From positions 9,929 through 73,928 of the forward strand of contig CAZFLM010000030.1 of NCBI GenBank assembly GCA_964519955.1: DNA of 64,000 nucleotides, written 5' to 3'. The translations under genes were made by a program, and so were the position numbers. This document shows, in pieces, positions 43,109 to 50,828 of the stretch (positions are counted from its first letter, which is position 1; each line of letters begins with the position of its first letter). The notes below the pieces were generated by a model. The model was not told the DNA's origin. It did not search any database and worked only from the letters and a program-made list of their open reading frames with translations. This DNA is from CAZFLM01 sp964519955 (lineage in GTDB: Bacteria; Armatimonadota; Chthonomonadetes; Chthonomonadales; CAJBBX01).

Positions 43109-44206
43109 GTGGACAAGGTCCTCTTCGCTTCCGCGCACGTCGAACGGCTCGATCGCAATATTACGCTGCCGGCGCGGTTCGGCAGGCTGCTGGAGAAGTC
43201 GGGCTTCGAGGAGCGCTTCAAGGGCAAGCGCGTCGCCATCAAGATGCACGTGGGCGGCGACATCGGCTTCTACACCATCCACCCCCTCTTCGTCCGCCAG
43301 GTCGTGCAGGCGGTGAAGCAGGCCGGCGGCTCCCCCTTCATCACCGACGGTTCGTTCTCCATGGACGCGGCCCTGGCTCGCGGCTATACGCAGGAAGTCC
43401 TCGGCGCGCGCATCGTCGGGGCCGGCGGCGAGCATGACAGGTACCACTACGCCCGCGAGACCGACGTCGAGGGCCTGCCGCAGGTGGAGATCTGCGGCAA
43501 CATCGTCGACGCGGACGCGATGATCGTGCTGAGCCACGGCAAAGGGCACGGGCACACCGGGTTCGGCGGGGCCATCAAGAACATCGCCATGGGCTGCGTC
43601 AGCTACAAGACGCGCGGGTGGATCCACGGGCTGATGGCCGGGCACTTCGAGTGGCGCGACGACGTGTGCACCCACTGCGAGCAGTGCGTGGCGAGTTGTC
43701 CCACCGGCGCGGCGCGGTTCAACGACAAGGGCGAGTTCGGCATCAGCGAGCACCACTGCCGCTACTGCATGCACTGCACCCGGGCCTGCGAGGTCGGCGC
43801 GCTCACCATGGACCAGCCGAACGAGAAGTTCAAGCACTTCCAGCAGGGCATGGCGGCCACCGTCAAGGCGACGCTCGAGACCTTCGAGCCCGGCGCCGTC
43901 TACTACCTCACCGCGCTGATGAACATCACGCCGCTGTGTGACTGCTGGGGGTTCTCCACCCCGCCGCTCGTGCCGGACATCGGCATCATCGGCAGCGAGC
44001 GCATCGTGGCCATCGAGCAGTGCGCGCTGGACATGATCAAGACCGAGAACCTCATCCCCGGCAACCTGCCGGATCAGCTCAGCCCGCCCGGCGACGAGGG
44101 CCATCTCTTCCAGCGGATCCACGGGAAAGACCCCTACGAGCAGGTTCGACAGGCCGTGGCCGCGGGGCTGGGCAGCACCGAGTACAGCGTCGAGGTCGTT
44201 CCCTAG
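43109..44206 (+). CDS. DUF362-type protein with two [4Fe-4S] ferredoxin clusters
   Basis: 365 aa. The N-terminal DUF362 domain has VAIKMHVGGD, FITDGSF and SHGKGHGHTGFGGAIKN. Two CxxCxxCxxxC clusters follow (C187/190/193/197 and C217/220/223/227), so it can carry two low-potential 4Fe-4S centres. It is cytoplasmic. A GTG start at 43109 follows GAGGTG by about 6-9 nt. The nitroreductase gene begins 41 bp downstream; the pair suggests an electron-transfer module, with the ferredoxin-like protein feeding a flavoenzyme. The substrate is unknown. Confidence 0.92.
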   Translation: MDKVLFASAHVERLDRNITLPARFGRLLEKSGFEERFKGKRVAIKMHVGGDIGFYTIHPLFVRQVVQAVKQAGGSPFITDGSFSMDAALARGYTQEVLGARIVGAGGEHDRYHYARETDVEGLPQVEICGNIVDADAMIVLSHGKGHGHTGFGGAIKNIAMGCVSYKTRGWIHGLMAGHFEWRDDVCTHCEQCVASCPTGAARFNDKGEFGISEHHCRYCMHCTRACEVGALTMDQPNEKFKHFQQGMAATVKATLETFEPGAVYYLTALMNITPLCDCWGFSTPPLVPDIGIIGSERIVAIEQCALDMIKTENLIPGNLPDQLSPPGDEGHLFQRIHGKDPYEQVRQAVAAGLGSTEYSVEVVP

Positions 44207-44247
44207 CCCAACTGGTTGCGGCGGACGCCGCCGCGAGGAGGAGAGCC

Positions 44248-44757
44248 GTGGACACCCTTCAAGCCATCATGACGCGCCGCAGTGTCCGCCAGTTTGCCGA
44301 TGAGCCCGTCTCGCCGGAAGCCGTCGACTGCATCCTCAAGGCCGCGATGGCTGCTCCATCCGCCGGCAACCAGCAGCCCTGGCAGTTCGTGGTCCTGACG
44401 GAGCGCGCCCTGCTGGACAAGATGGCCGACATCCACCCGCACGCGCAGATGATCCGGCAGACGCCGGTCGCCGTCCTCGTGTGCGGCGACCTCAAGCGTG
44501 AGGTGCACACCGGCTACTGGGTCCAGGACTGCGCGGCCGCGAGCCAGAACCTGCTGCTCGCCGTGCACGCGCAGGGGTTGGGCGCGGTCTGGACCGGTGT
44601 GTACCCCCGCGAGGACCGGGTCACGGCGATTCAAGCGGCGCTGGGTCTGCCCGAGCACATTGTGCCCATCGCCCTCATCCCGATCGGCGTGCCCGCGGAG
44701 AGACCCGGCCCCATCGACCGCTACGACCAGGGCCGCGTGCACCACAACCGCTGGTAG
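44248..44757 (+). CDS. Nitroreductase family protein
   Basis: 169 aa. FMN-binding motifs RRSVRQF at 10-16 and PSAGNQQPW near 36-44 are the family's phosphate- and ring-binding segments, and GLGAVWTGVYP in the C-terminal half is the second FMN contact. Length fits the compact ferredoxin-/NAD-linked nitroreductases. The GTG start has GAGGAGGAG about 6 nt upstream. It lies directly after the ferredoxin-type DUF362 gene, which could be its electron donor. The natural substrate is open. Confidence 0.92.
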   Translation: MDTLQAIMTRRSVRQFADEPVSPEAVDCILKAAMAAPSAGNQQPWQFVVLTERALLDKMADIHPHAQMIRQTPVAVLVCGDLKREVHTGYWVQDCAAASQNLLLAVHAQGLGAVWTGVYPREDRVTAIQAALGLPEHIVPIALIPIGVPAERPGPIDRYDQGRVHHNRW

Positions 44758-44799
44758 TGTCCGCCCGCTTGTCGCTGACGCTTGGGAGATCGTCCACCA

Positions 44800-46665
44800 A
44801 TGACCTACCGCTACCTCTTCTGCCTGGGCGGCAGTCGTCGCCTGTCGATCAGGCACCTCCGATGCTTCGCCGCCGAACGCGCCAATGGAACCGCCGCCGT
44901 GGCGCTGCTGGTCTGCCTCGCGTTGGCGTTCCCCGCGCGCCCGGCAGTCGCCAGCGCCCGCAACTCAGGAGGCAAACGAGCCGTGAGCACCGAGATGACA
45001 CTCTACACGTACCAGCTCAAGCACGACGGCACGGCGGAGTCGTATGACGAGGCCATGGCGGTCGCTTGCTTCCAGGGCATCCTCAACCGGAAGGCGCCCA
45101 TCGTCTACGTGCTGTCGCCGAAGAAGGACACGCCGCGCTATTGGCTCGATGCCTTCTCGCGTGAGGGCGAGTGGCTGCACGGCCGGCCGGTGGCGCCGCT
45201 CGCGGACCTCGACGCGCTTGCGAAGCTCGCAGGGCGGAAGGTGAAGGGCGCTGTCATCTGGGATCCGTCGGTGCCGGCGACGGTGAACGTGGCGACGACG
45301 ATCGCGGGGCTCGAGGATCTGGTTGTGGTGAGCCCCGACATGGCCGACCGCTGCCTGGCGAAGTGGGGCCTGAAGGTGCGGCACGATCTGCGCGGCAAGT
45401 TCACCGGCGCGGAGACCGGCAGCGCGAAGAACGACGCGTACCGGTGGGCGATCCGCGAGTACCTGGCCAAGGGAGCGTGCTCGGCTCATCTGCTCTGCCT
45501 CTTCGAGGACGCCTACTCGACGCGCGCCGCCGGCGACCTCGGCTACGTGGTCACGCGCGACTGGGCGATCCACAACCGGTCGTTCGTGTTCGACCTCTCG
45601 CCCTGGGGAGACGAGAAGCCCGGCGACGACCAGGGCCAGCCGATGGGCACGGACCTCGCCACGTACCGCATGCTGCTGGAGGAGACACTCAAGCACGCGG
45701 CCGGCAAGCAGATGACGGAGATGGCGGGGTTCTTCGCCTTCGTGAAGTACAGCAACATGCCGGGCCACCCCAGCGCCCACGACCCCGTGCCCACCGAGTG
45801 GCAGACCGTCTGGCTCATCTCGCCCTACAACTGCTACCAGAACACGGTCGCCAGCGACTGCTTTAACCAGTCGCTCCACTGCCAGGCGCCTCGCACCGCG
45901 CTGAAGCAGCGCCGGCCTGCCCCGACCGCCACGCTGGGTAACAAGAACTATCTCTGCATCCTTATGGCCGACTACGACTCCGCGACCCCTCTCTACGAGT
46001 TCCTGCCCAGGCTGTGGGACGACCCGAACCGCGGCCGAGTGCCGCTCTGTTGGGGCATCAACCCGAACCTGCTGGAGACCTACCCGGACGTGATCGCCCA
46101 CGTCTACCGGACCGCGAGCGAGAACGACCACTTCGGCGCGGACGCGAGCGCGGCGGGCTACATGAACCCGAACCGCGTGCCGAAGGAGTACCTGCCCCTC
46201 TTCGTGCGCCACAACCGGCGCTTCTACCGCGAGGCTGACATGACGATGTCGCCCATGGTGCTGGACTGGGACGAGCCCGCGGCCGATGTGAAGGACGCCT
46301 TCGCCAAGTTCAGCCCGGACGGCTACGCCACGATCGTCATGGACCTGCACAACAAGGGCGGGAAGCTGCCGCAGCCGCAGGTGTGGAAGGGCATGACGGT
46401 GACAGAGCTGATCAACGACGCCTGCAACTTCGCCGGGGTCGAGCAGACGGCCGACATCCTGTCGAACGCCATCACCGCGCGCGGCGCCAAGCGGCCCAGT
46501 TTCCACTTCTTCCGCATCGTGTGGACCAGCCCGACGGACGTCGCCAACTCGCTGGAGGCTCTGCGCAAGAAGCGGCCAGACCTCGACATCGAGGTGCTCG
46601 ACCCGTACACCTTCTTCAGGCTGCTGAAGGCGCATCTGGCGCAAACCGGCGCCGCCCGGCGCTAG
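44800..46665 (+). CDS. GxGYxYP-domain protein (putative glycoside hydrolase), copy 1
   Basis: 621 aa from the ATG at 44800. The N-terminal domain has VACFQGILNRKAP and the C-terminal region has the family's namesake loop in variant form, DASAAGYMNPN, plus CWGINPNLLETYPDV and LDPYTFFRLLK. This matches the GxGYxYP putative hydrolase family. A hydrophobic signal-like helix lies at 37-57, unusually far from the start, so the true N-terminus may be shorter. The downstream gene is a close paralogue. Activity is unproven. Confidence 0.85.
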   Translation: MTYRYLFCLGGSRRLSIRHLRCFAAERANGTAAVALLVCLALAFPARPAVASARNSGGKRAVSTEMTLYTYQLKHDGTAESYDEAMAVACFQGILNRKAPIVYVLSPKKDTPRYWLDAFSREGEWLHGRPVAPLADLDALAKLAGRKVKGAVIWDPSVPATVNVATTIAGLEDLVVVSPDMADRCLAKWGLKVRHDLRGKFTGAETGSAKNDAYRWAIREYLAKGACSAHLLCLFEDAYSTRAAGDLGYVVTRDWAIHNRSFVFDLSPWGDEKPGDDQGQPMGTDLATYRMLLEETLKHAAGKQMTEMAGFFAFVKYSNMPGHPSAHDPVPTEWQTVWLISPYNCYQNTVASDCFNQSLHCQAPRTALKQRRPAPTATLGNKNYLCILMADYDSATPLYEFLPRLWDDPNRGRVPLCWGINPNLLETYPDVIAHVYRTASENDHFGADASAAGYMNPNRVPKEYLPLFVRHNRRFYREADMTMSPMVLDWDEPAADVKDAFAKFSPDGYATIVMDLHNKGGKLPQPQVWKGMTVTELINDACNFAGVEQTADILSNAITARGAKRPSFHFFRIVWTSPTDVANSLEALRKKRPDLDIEVLDPYTFFRLLKAHLAQTGAARR

Positions 46666-46714
46666 GCCGATCCGGTCGGCTGCGGGACGTTCCATCCATC
46701 GTGGGAGAGATGCT

Positions 46715-48472
46715 GTGGTGTTTCGTCTGAGCTGGTATGTCGCGCTGGTCCTGATGTGCCTTGCGGCGGTTGGCAGTGGGGCTTCAGCAGAGCCCACCGC
46801 CGCGGGCAAGGCGCTCTACACCTACACGCTGACGACGGCAGGCGGGCCTGAGGCGTATGACGAGGCCCTGGCGGTCGCGTGCTTCCAGGGAATCGTCAAC
46901 CGCAAGGCGCCGACGCTCTACGTGCTGTCGCCGAAGAAGGACACGCCTCGCCTCTGGCTGGAGGTCTTCACCCGGGAAGGCGGCTGGCTCCACGGCCGGC
47001 CAGTCGAGCCGCTGCCGGGCCTGGACGCCGTGGCGAAACTGGCTGGCTCGAGGGTGAAGGGCGCGGTGATCTGGGACCCGGCCGTGCCGGCGACCGCCAA
47101 CATCGCCACGACGATCGCCGGCGCCGAGGACCTGGTCGCGCTCAGCCCGGACCTGGCGGATCGCTGCCTGGCGAGGTGGGGTCTGAAGGTGCGCCGCGAC
47201 CTGCGCGGCAAGTTCACGGGCGCGGAGACCGGCAGCGCCAAGAACGACGCGTACCGGTGGGCCATCCGGGAGTACCTGGCGAAGCGGGCGTGCTCGGCGC
47301 ACCTGCTGTGCCTGTTCGAGGATGCCGCCAACGCCCGCCCCGCCGGCGACCTCGGCTACCTCGTCATCCGAGACTGGGCTGTACGCAGCCGGTCGTTCGT
47401 GTTCGACCTGTCGCCGTGGGGAGACGAGAAGCCGGCCGACGATCCTGGCCAGGCGATGGGCACCGATCTGGCGACCTACCGCATGATCCTGGAGACCACG
47501 CAGCGGAACGCGGCAGGCAAGCAGATGACGGAGTTGAACGGCTTCTTCACGTTCGCCAAGTACGCCAACGTGACCGGCCACGCGAGCGCCCACGAACCGG
47601 TGCCGACCGAGTGGGAGACGGTGTGGCTGATCTCGCCCTACAACTGCTACCAGAACACCGTCACGAGCGACTGCTACAACCAGTCGTTCCACTGCCAGGC
47701 GCCTCGCAGACCGTTCAGGCTCCGCCGACCCGAGCCCACGGCCAGACTGGCGAACAGGAACTACATCTGCCTGTTCATGGCCGACTACGACTCCTCGACG
47801 CCGCTCTACGAGTTCCTGCCGAAGCACTGGGCCGACCCCGGTCGCGGCAAGCTGCCCATGTGCTGGGGCATCAACCCCAACCTGGTCGAGTCCTATCCGG
47901 ATGTGTACCGCTACTTCCGCGAGACCGCCGGCCCCAACGACTGGTTCAGCGCCGATGCCAGCGCGGCGGGCTACATGAACCCGAACCGCGTGGCGCCGGA
48001 GAGCCTGCCCCTGTTCGTGCGCCACAACCAGCGCTACTTCCGCGAGGCCGGCATCTCGATCGCCCCGATGGTGCTGGACTGGGACGAGCCGACCGCCCAG
48101 GTGAAGGACGCCTTCGCCCGGTTCTCTCCCGATGGCTACTCCACGATCGTGGCCGACTTCCACGCACAGGCCGGCAAGTTCCCGAAGCCGCACGTCTGGA
48201 AGGGGATGCCGGTCACCGAGTTGGTCGATGCGGTGGGCGTGGCGCCCGGGCCGGACCTGACGGCGGACATCCTCTCGAGGGCGATGGACGCGCGCGGGGT
48301 TAAGGCGCCCAGCTTCCACATCTTCCGCATCGTCTGGTCGGACCCGTCGACCATCGTGCAGGCCGTCGAGACGCTGCGCAAGATCCGGCCGGACCTCGAC
48401 ATCGAGGTGCTCGACCCGTACACGTTCTTCCGGCTCCTGAAGGAGCATCTGGAGGCCGGCCAGGCGAGGTAG
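46715..48472 (+). CDS. GxGYxYP-domain protein (putative glycoside hydrolase), copy 2
   Basis: 585 aa with a standard signal peptide (cleavage near GSGASAEP). It aligns with the upstream gene over its whole length at roughly 70-75 percent identity by eye, with segments such as FSADASAAGYMNPNRV conserved, so it arose by tandem duplication. Substitutions are spread through surface regions rather than clustered, suggesting both are under selection. The GTG start has GGGAGAG upstream and the genes are 49 bp apart, likely one transcript. Confidence 0.87.
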   Translation: MVFRLSWYVALVLMCLAAVGSGASAEPTAAGKALYTYTLTTAGGPEAYDEALAVACFQGIVNRKAPTLYVLSPKKDTPRLWLEVFTREGGWLHGRPVEPLPGLDAVAKLAGSRVKGAVIWDPAVPATANIATTIAGAEDLVALSPDLADRCLARWGLKVRRDLRGKFTGAETGSAKNDAYRWAIREYLAKRACSAHLLCLFEDAANARPAGDLGYLVIRDWAVRSRSFVFDLSPWGDEKPADDPGQAMGTDLATYRMILETTQRNAAGKQMTELNGFFTFAKYANVTGHASAHEPVPTEWETVWLISPYNCYQNTVTSDCYNQSFHCQAPRRPFRLRRPEPTARLANRNYICLFMADYDSSTPLYEFLPKHWADPGRGKLPMCWGINPNLVESYPDVYRYFRETAGPNDWFSADASAAGYMNPNRVAPESLPLFVRHNQRYFREAGISIAPMVLDWDEPTAQVKDAFARFSPDGYSTIVADFHAQAGKFPKPHVWKGMPVTELVDAVGVAPGPDLTADILSRAMDARGVKAPSFHIFRIVWSDPSTIVQAVETLRKIRPDLDIEVLDPYTFFRLLKEHLEAGQAR

Positions 48473-48492
48473 CGAGGCGCCCGGAAGTCGCC

Positions 48493-48521
48493 TTGCGCCG
48501 CTACTCCGCCGGGGATATACT
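48493..48521 (+). promoter_or_regulatory. Promoter of the first TA operon (TTGCGC-17-TATACT)
   Basis: A 5/6 -10 hexamer at 48516-48521 is spaced 17 bp from TTGCGC at 48493-48498. It places the start site about 25 bp before the antitoxin ATG. Confidence 0.6.
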
Positions 48522-48552
48522 GGGGCTGGGGAACGGTCGGACGGAGGGCGGA

Positions 48553-48837
48553 ATGAGCCGAGTGATCGTCAGCGATGAGCGCGGCGCATTGCACATCGAG
48601 CCGGACATGCTGGGCGAGGCCCGGCCGAACACGCGCTACGTCGTGGAGGCCGGCGCCGAGGGCCTGACCGTGCGGCCCGAAGTGTCCGCGTCTTCAACCA
48701 ACGGGGCCGGAGTTGCGGAGGGGAAGCTGTCGCCGGAGGAGTGGGAGAGGATGCGCGATGAGCTGACGGAGTTGCTCACTGCGGTCTGGCCTCAGGGCGT
48801 GTCGGTAGTCGATGTCATCTCCGAGATGCGGCGATGA
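48553..48837 (+). CDS. vapB: Antitoxin, AbrB/VapB type (TA pair 1)
   Basis: 94 aa. The N-terminal 40 residues (RVIVSDERGALHIEP...) fit a SpoVT-AbrB/MazE-like DNA-binding fold, followed by an acidic helical tail (LSPEEWERMRDEL) that would bind the toxin. GGAGGGCGGA is just upstream of the ATG. Its stop overlaps the PIN toxin start by four bases (ATGA), the classical coupled arrangement. Autoregulation of its own promoter is expected from the family. Confidence 0.82.
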   Translation: MSRVIVSDERGALHIEPDMLGEARPNTRYVVEAGAEGLTVRPEVSASSTNGAGVAEGKLSPEEWERMRDELTELLTAVWPQGVSVVDVISEMRR

Positions 48838-49274
48838 TCTTCACGATAGATGCCAACGTGTTTGTCTCGGACCTCATGTCGTCGGACGCCAAGCACGTGC
48901 CAAGCCGCGCGTTCATGGATGCCCAGCGCTCCATTGCTCCAACGGTATGGTGTCCTACCATCGTGTTGGTCGAGGTAGCTGCCGCGATCGCGCGCCCGTC
49001 TGGCGACGCCGCGCTCGCCCAGCAGGGCGTCTCGGTTGTCAGGGCCTTCCCTGGCATCCGGTTCTGCGGTCTCCCCGAGGCCCGTGCCGAGGCCGCCGCC
49101 CGCATCGCCGCTACCCACCGCCCGCGTGGGGCGGACGCCATCTACGCCGCCGTGGCCAGCGAGTCTGGCGCGACTCTGATCACCTGGGACGCCGAGATGC
49201 TGGCCCGGGCGCCTGCCGTTGTCGCCACCGTGACTCCGTCCGCCTGGCTCGCGGCCAACCCGCCCGTACCGTAG
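48834..49274 (+). CDS. vapC: PIN-domain toxin, VapC type (TA pair 1)
   Basis: 146 aa, PIN-domain ribonuclease. The catalytic acids are visible as D6 in TIDANVF, Glu in VLVEVAAAI, Asp in GADAIYAAVA and Asp in TWDAEM, so a full metal-binding set is present. The start ATG overlaps the antitoxin stop. VapC toxins cut tRNA or rRNA; the target here is unknown. Confidence in toxin function rests on the paired antitoxin and complete active site. Confidence 0.88.
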   Translation: MIFTIDANVFVSDLMSSDAKHVPSRAFMDAQRSIAPTVWCPTIVLVEVAAAIARPSGDAALAQQGVSVVRAFPGIRFCGLPEARAEAAARIAATHRPRGADAIYAAVASESGATLITWDAEMLARAPAVVATVTPSAWLAANPPVP

Positions 49275-49331
49275 GCCCCGGTCGGCCTACCCCGCAGAGA
49301 CGTACCACATCACCCATACAGAGGTCACCCC

Positions 49332-50021
49332 GTGTTCACCGCAGTCGTTGCCACACTCGCAGTAGCTGGTCTTCTACCCGGTCAGGCGCGGACGGTGCCG
49401 CCCGATCGCGGCATTCCCCTGGTCACCGGCGCCGTCTGGGTCTACAAGGGCACCGTCAAGACGTGGAACGCAGACGCCCAGAAGAGCATCGCGAAGACCG
49501 TCACCTGGCAGATGAAGGTCGTTCGCGCTCAGAAGGTGGGCGCTCTGACCGTCGCTGAGATGAACGGGCACCCGGCCGACGTCGCGTGGGGAGTGCCCGA
49601 GGAAGGGCCGAGCAAGTACCTCTACATCCGCGACGCCGCCCGCACCTATCAGCTCAACCCCGAGGGCCCGCCGCTCATCCCGGCCACGGAGGCGGACGCC
49701 CGCAAGATGCTCCAGAACGAGGACGTCGTGTTCCAGCTCCCTCTGCGGGTGGGCCAGGACTACGCGGCCGACCGTGGCAGGAGGCAGTCTGGGCGCTACT
49801 GCTGGCACGTGGTGGCAGTGGCTCCGGCCCGCCTCTCCGGCATCAAGGGGCTGACCACCGCCAGCGCGCCGGGCTACACGGTCACCTACCGGACCAACCC
49901 CGATACCGAGACGGTCGACATCGCGGAGGGCGTCGGTATCGTACGGTTCAGGTATGAGCACCACGGCACGCCGGCCGAGTGCGACCTGCGGCTGGTGGAG
50001 GTGAAGCGCCCGGCGAAGTGA
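49332..50021 (+). CDS. Secreted protein of unknown function
   Basis: 229 aa with a signal peptide (about residues 1-19) and no other membrane segment. The mature chain is rich in beta-type segments (VWVYKGTVKTW, VTYRTNPDTETVDIAEGVGIVRFRYE). The end resembles lipoprotein/outer-membrane carrier domains of the DUF-type that end in a shared beta sheet, but no named family is recognised. AGAGG precedes the GTG start. It sits between the two TA pairs. Confidence 0.65.
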   Translation: MFTAVVATLAVAGLLPGQARTVPPDRGIPLVTGAVWVYKGTVKTWNADAQKSIAKTVTWQMKVVRAQKVGALTVAEMNGHPADVAWGVPEEGPSKYLYIRDAARTYQLNPEGPPLIPATEADARKMLQNEDVVFQLPLRVGQDYAADRGRRQSGRYCWHVVAVAPARLSGIKGLTTASAPGYTVTYRTNPDTETVDIAEGVGIVRFRYEHHGTPAECDLRLVEVKRPAK

Positions 50022-50028
50022 CCAGCCA

Positions 50029-50057
50029 TTGCAGGTGCACACATAATGCGATACAAT
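50029..50057 (+). promoter_or_regulatory. Promoter of the second TA operon (TTGCAG-17-TACAAT)
   Basis: A 5/6 -10 hexamer at 50052-50057 is spaced 17 bp from TTGCAG at 50029-50034. It excludes the in-frame ATG at 50056 as a start. Confidence 0.65.
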
Positions 50058-50100
50058 GATGTCCACTGACAGGCGAGTCCGCGAGGCAGGAGGTGCGGCG

Positions 50101-50382
50101 ATGACACGTGTGATCGCGAGGGGTGCCGACGGCTCGGTTACGCTGCCCGCCGATGTGGTGGCGGCGGCGGACCTTGGCGACCAGCTTGTCGTGGAGGTCG
50201 AGGAAGGGATGATCTTCCTCCGGGCCAAGGACGGGCCGACTGATGCGCGGCTCGGGTCTGGCGGTGCGCCAGATGCCGAGTTGCCCGACCCGGCCGCCGA
50301 GTTCCTGGACTGGGTCGCATCGCTGCCCGCCGGCCCCGGCTTGAGCGATGAGGCAACCAGCCGCGAGTCCATCTACCGCTGA
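50101..50382 (+). CDS. vapB: Antitoxin, AbrB/VapB type (TA pair 2)
   Basis: 93 aa. The AbrB-like core is RVIARGADGSVTLPADVVAAADLGDQLVVEVEE, given in parts: RVIARGADGSVTLPADV, then LGDQLVVEVEEGMIFLRA. An acidic Pro/Asp-rich toxin-binding tail follows. GGAGGTG is 6 nt before the ATG at 50101. The stop overlaps the toxin start as TGATG. The protein shares only the general fold with the first antitoxin, so cross-talk is not expected from sequence. Confidence 0.82.
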   Translation: MTRVIARGADGSVTLPADVVAAADLGDQLVVEVEEGMIFLRAKDGPTDARLGSGGAPDAELPDPAAEFLDWVASLPAGPGLSDEATSRESIYR

Positions 50383-50828
50383 TGGCAACCTACCTGCTGG
50401 ACACCAACATCCTCACACGCGCGGCGGACAGCGCGGCGCTGCAGCACAGGGTCGCGGTGGAGGCGATAGTCCTCTTGAGGAGGGCCAACCACTCGCTCTC
50501 GATATGCCCTCAGAACGTCATCGAGTTCTGGGCAGTCGCTACTCGGCCTGTCGATGCGAACGGCCTGGGGTGGTCGAGGGGCACCGCATCGCGCGCGCGG
50601 GCTCGGATGCTGCGGGTCTTCCGTCTGGTCCACGACGATCACCGTGTCTTCGAGAGGTGGATCGACCTGGTTGACCGCTACCCCATCTCCGGCAAGCGCG
50701 TCCACGACGCACGCCTGGTTGCCGTCATGCTTGCCAACGGCATCGACCGCCTGCTGACGTTCAACACGGAGGACTTCGCGACGTTCTCCGAGATCACCGC
50801 TGTGCGTCCTGAGGATGTCACTCCATGA
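50382..50828 (+). CDS. vapC: PIN-domain toxin, VapC type (TA pair 2)
   Basis: 148 aa. Acids D7 (LLDTNIL), E in NVIEFW, D in KRVHDARLVA and the C-terminal NTEDF form the PIN active site. The start overlaps the antitoxin stop by one base and its own stop overlaps uvrB by ATGA, so uvrB is translationally coupled to this toxin. That linkage is unusual. The two PIN toxins in this region are only distantly related. Confidence 0.88.
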   Translation: MATYLLDTNILTRAADSAALQHRVAVEAIVLLRRANHSLSICPQNVIEFWAVATRPVDANGLGWSRGTASRARARMLRVFRLVHDDHRVFERWIDLVDRYPISGKRVHDARLVAVMLANGIDRLLTFNTEDFATFSEITAVRPEDVTP

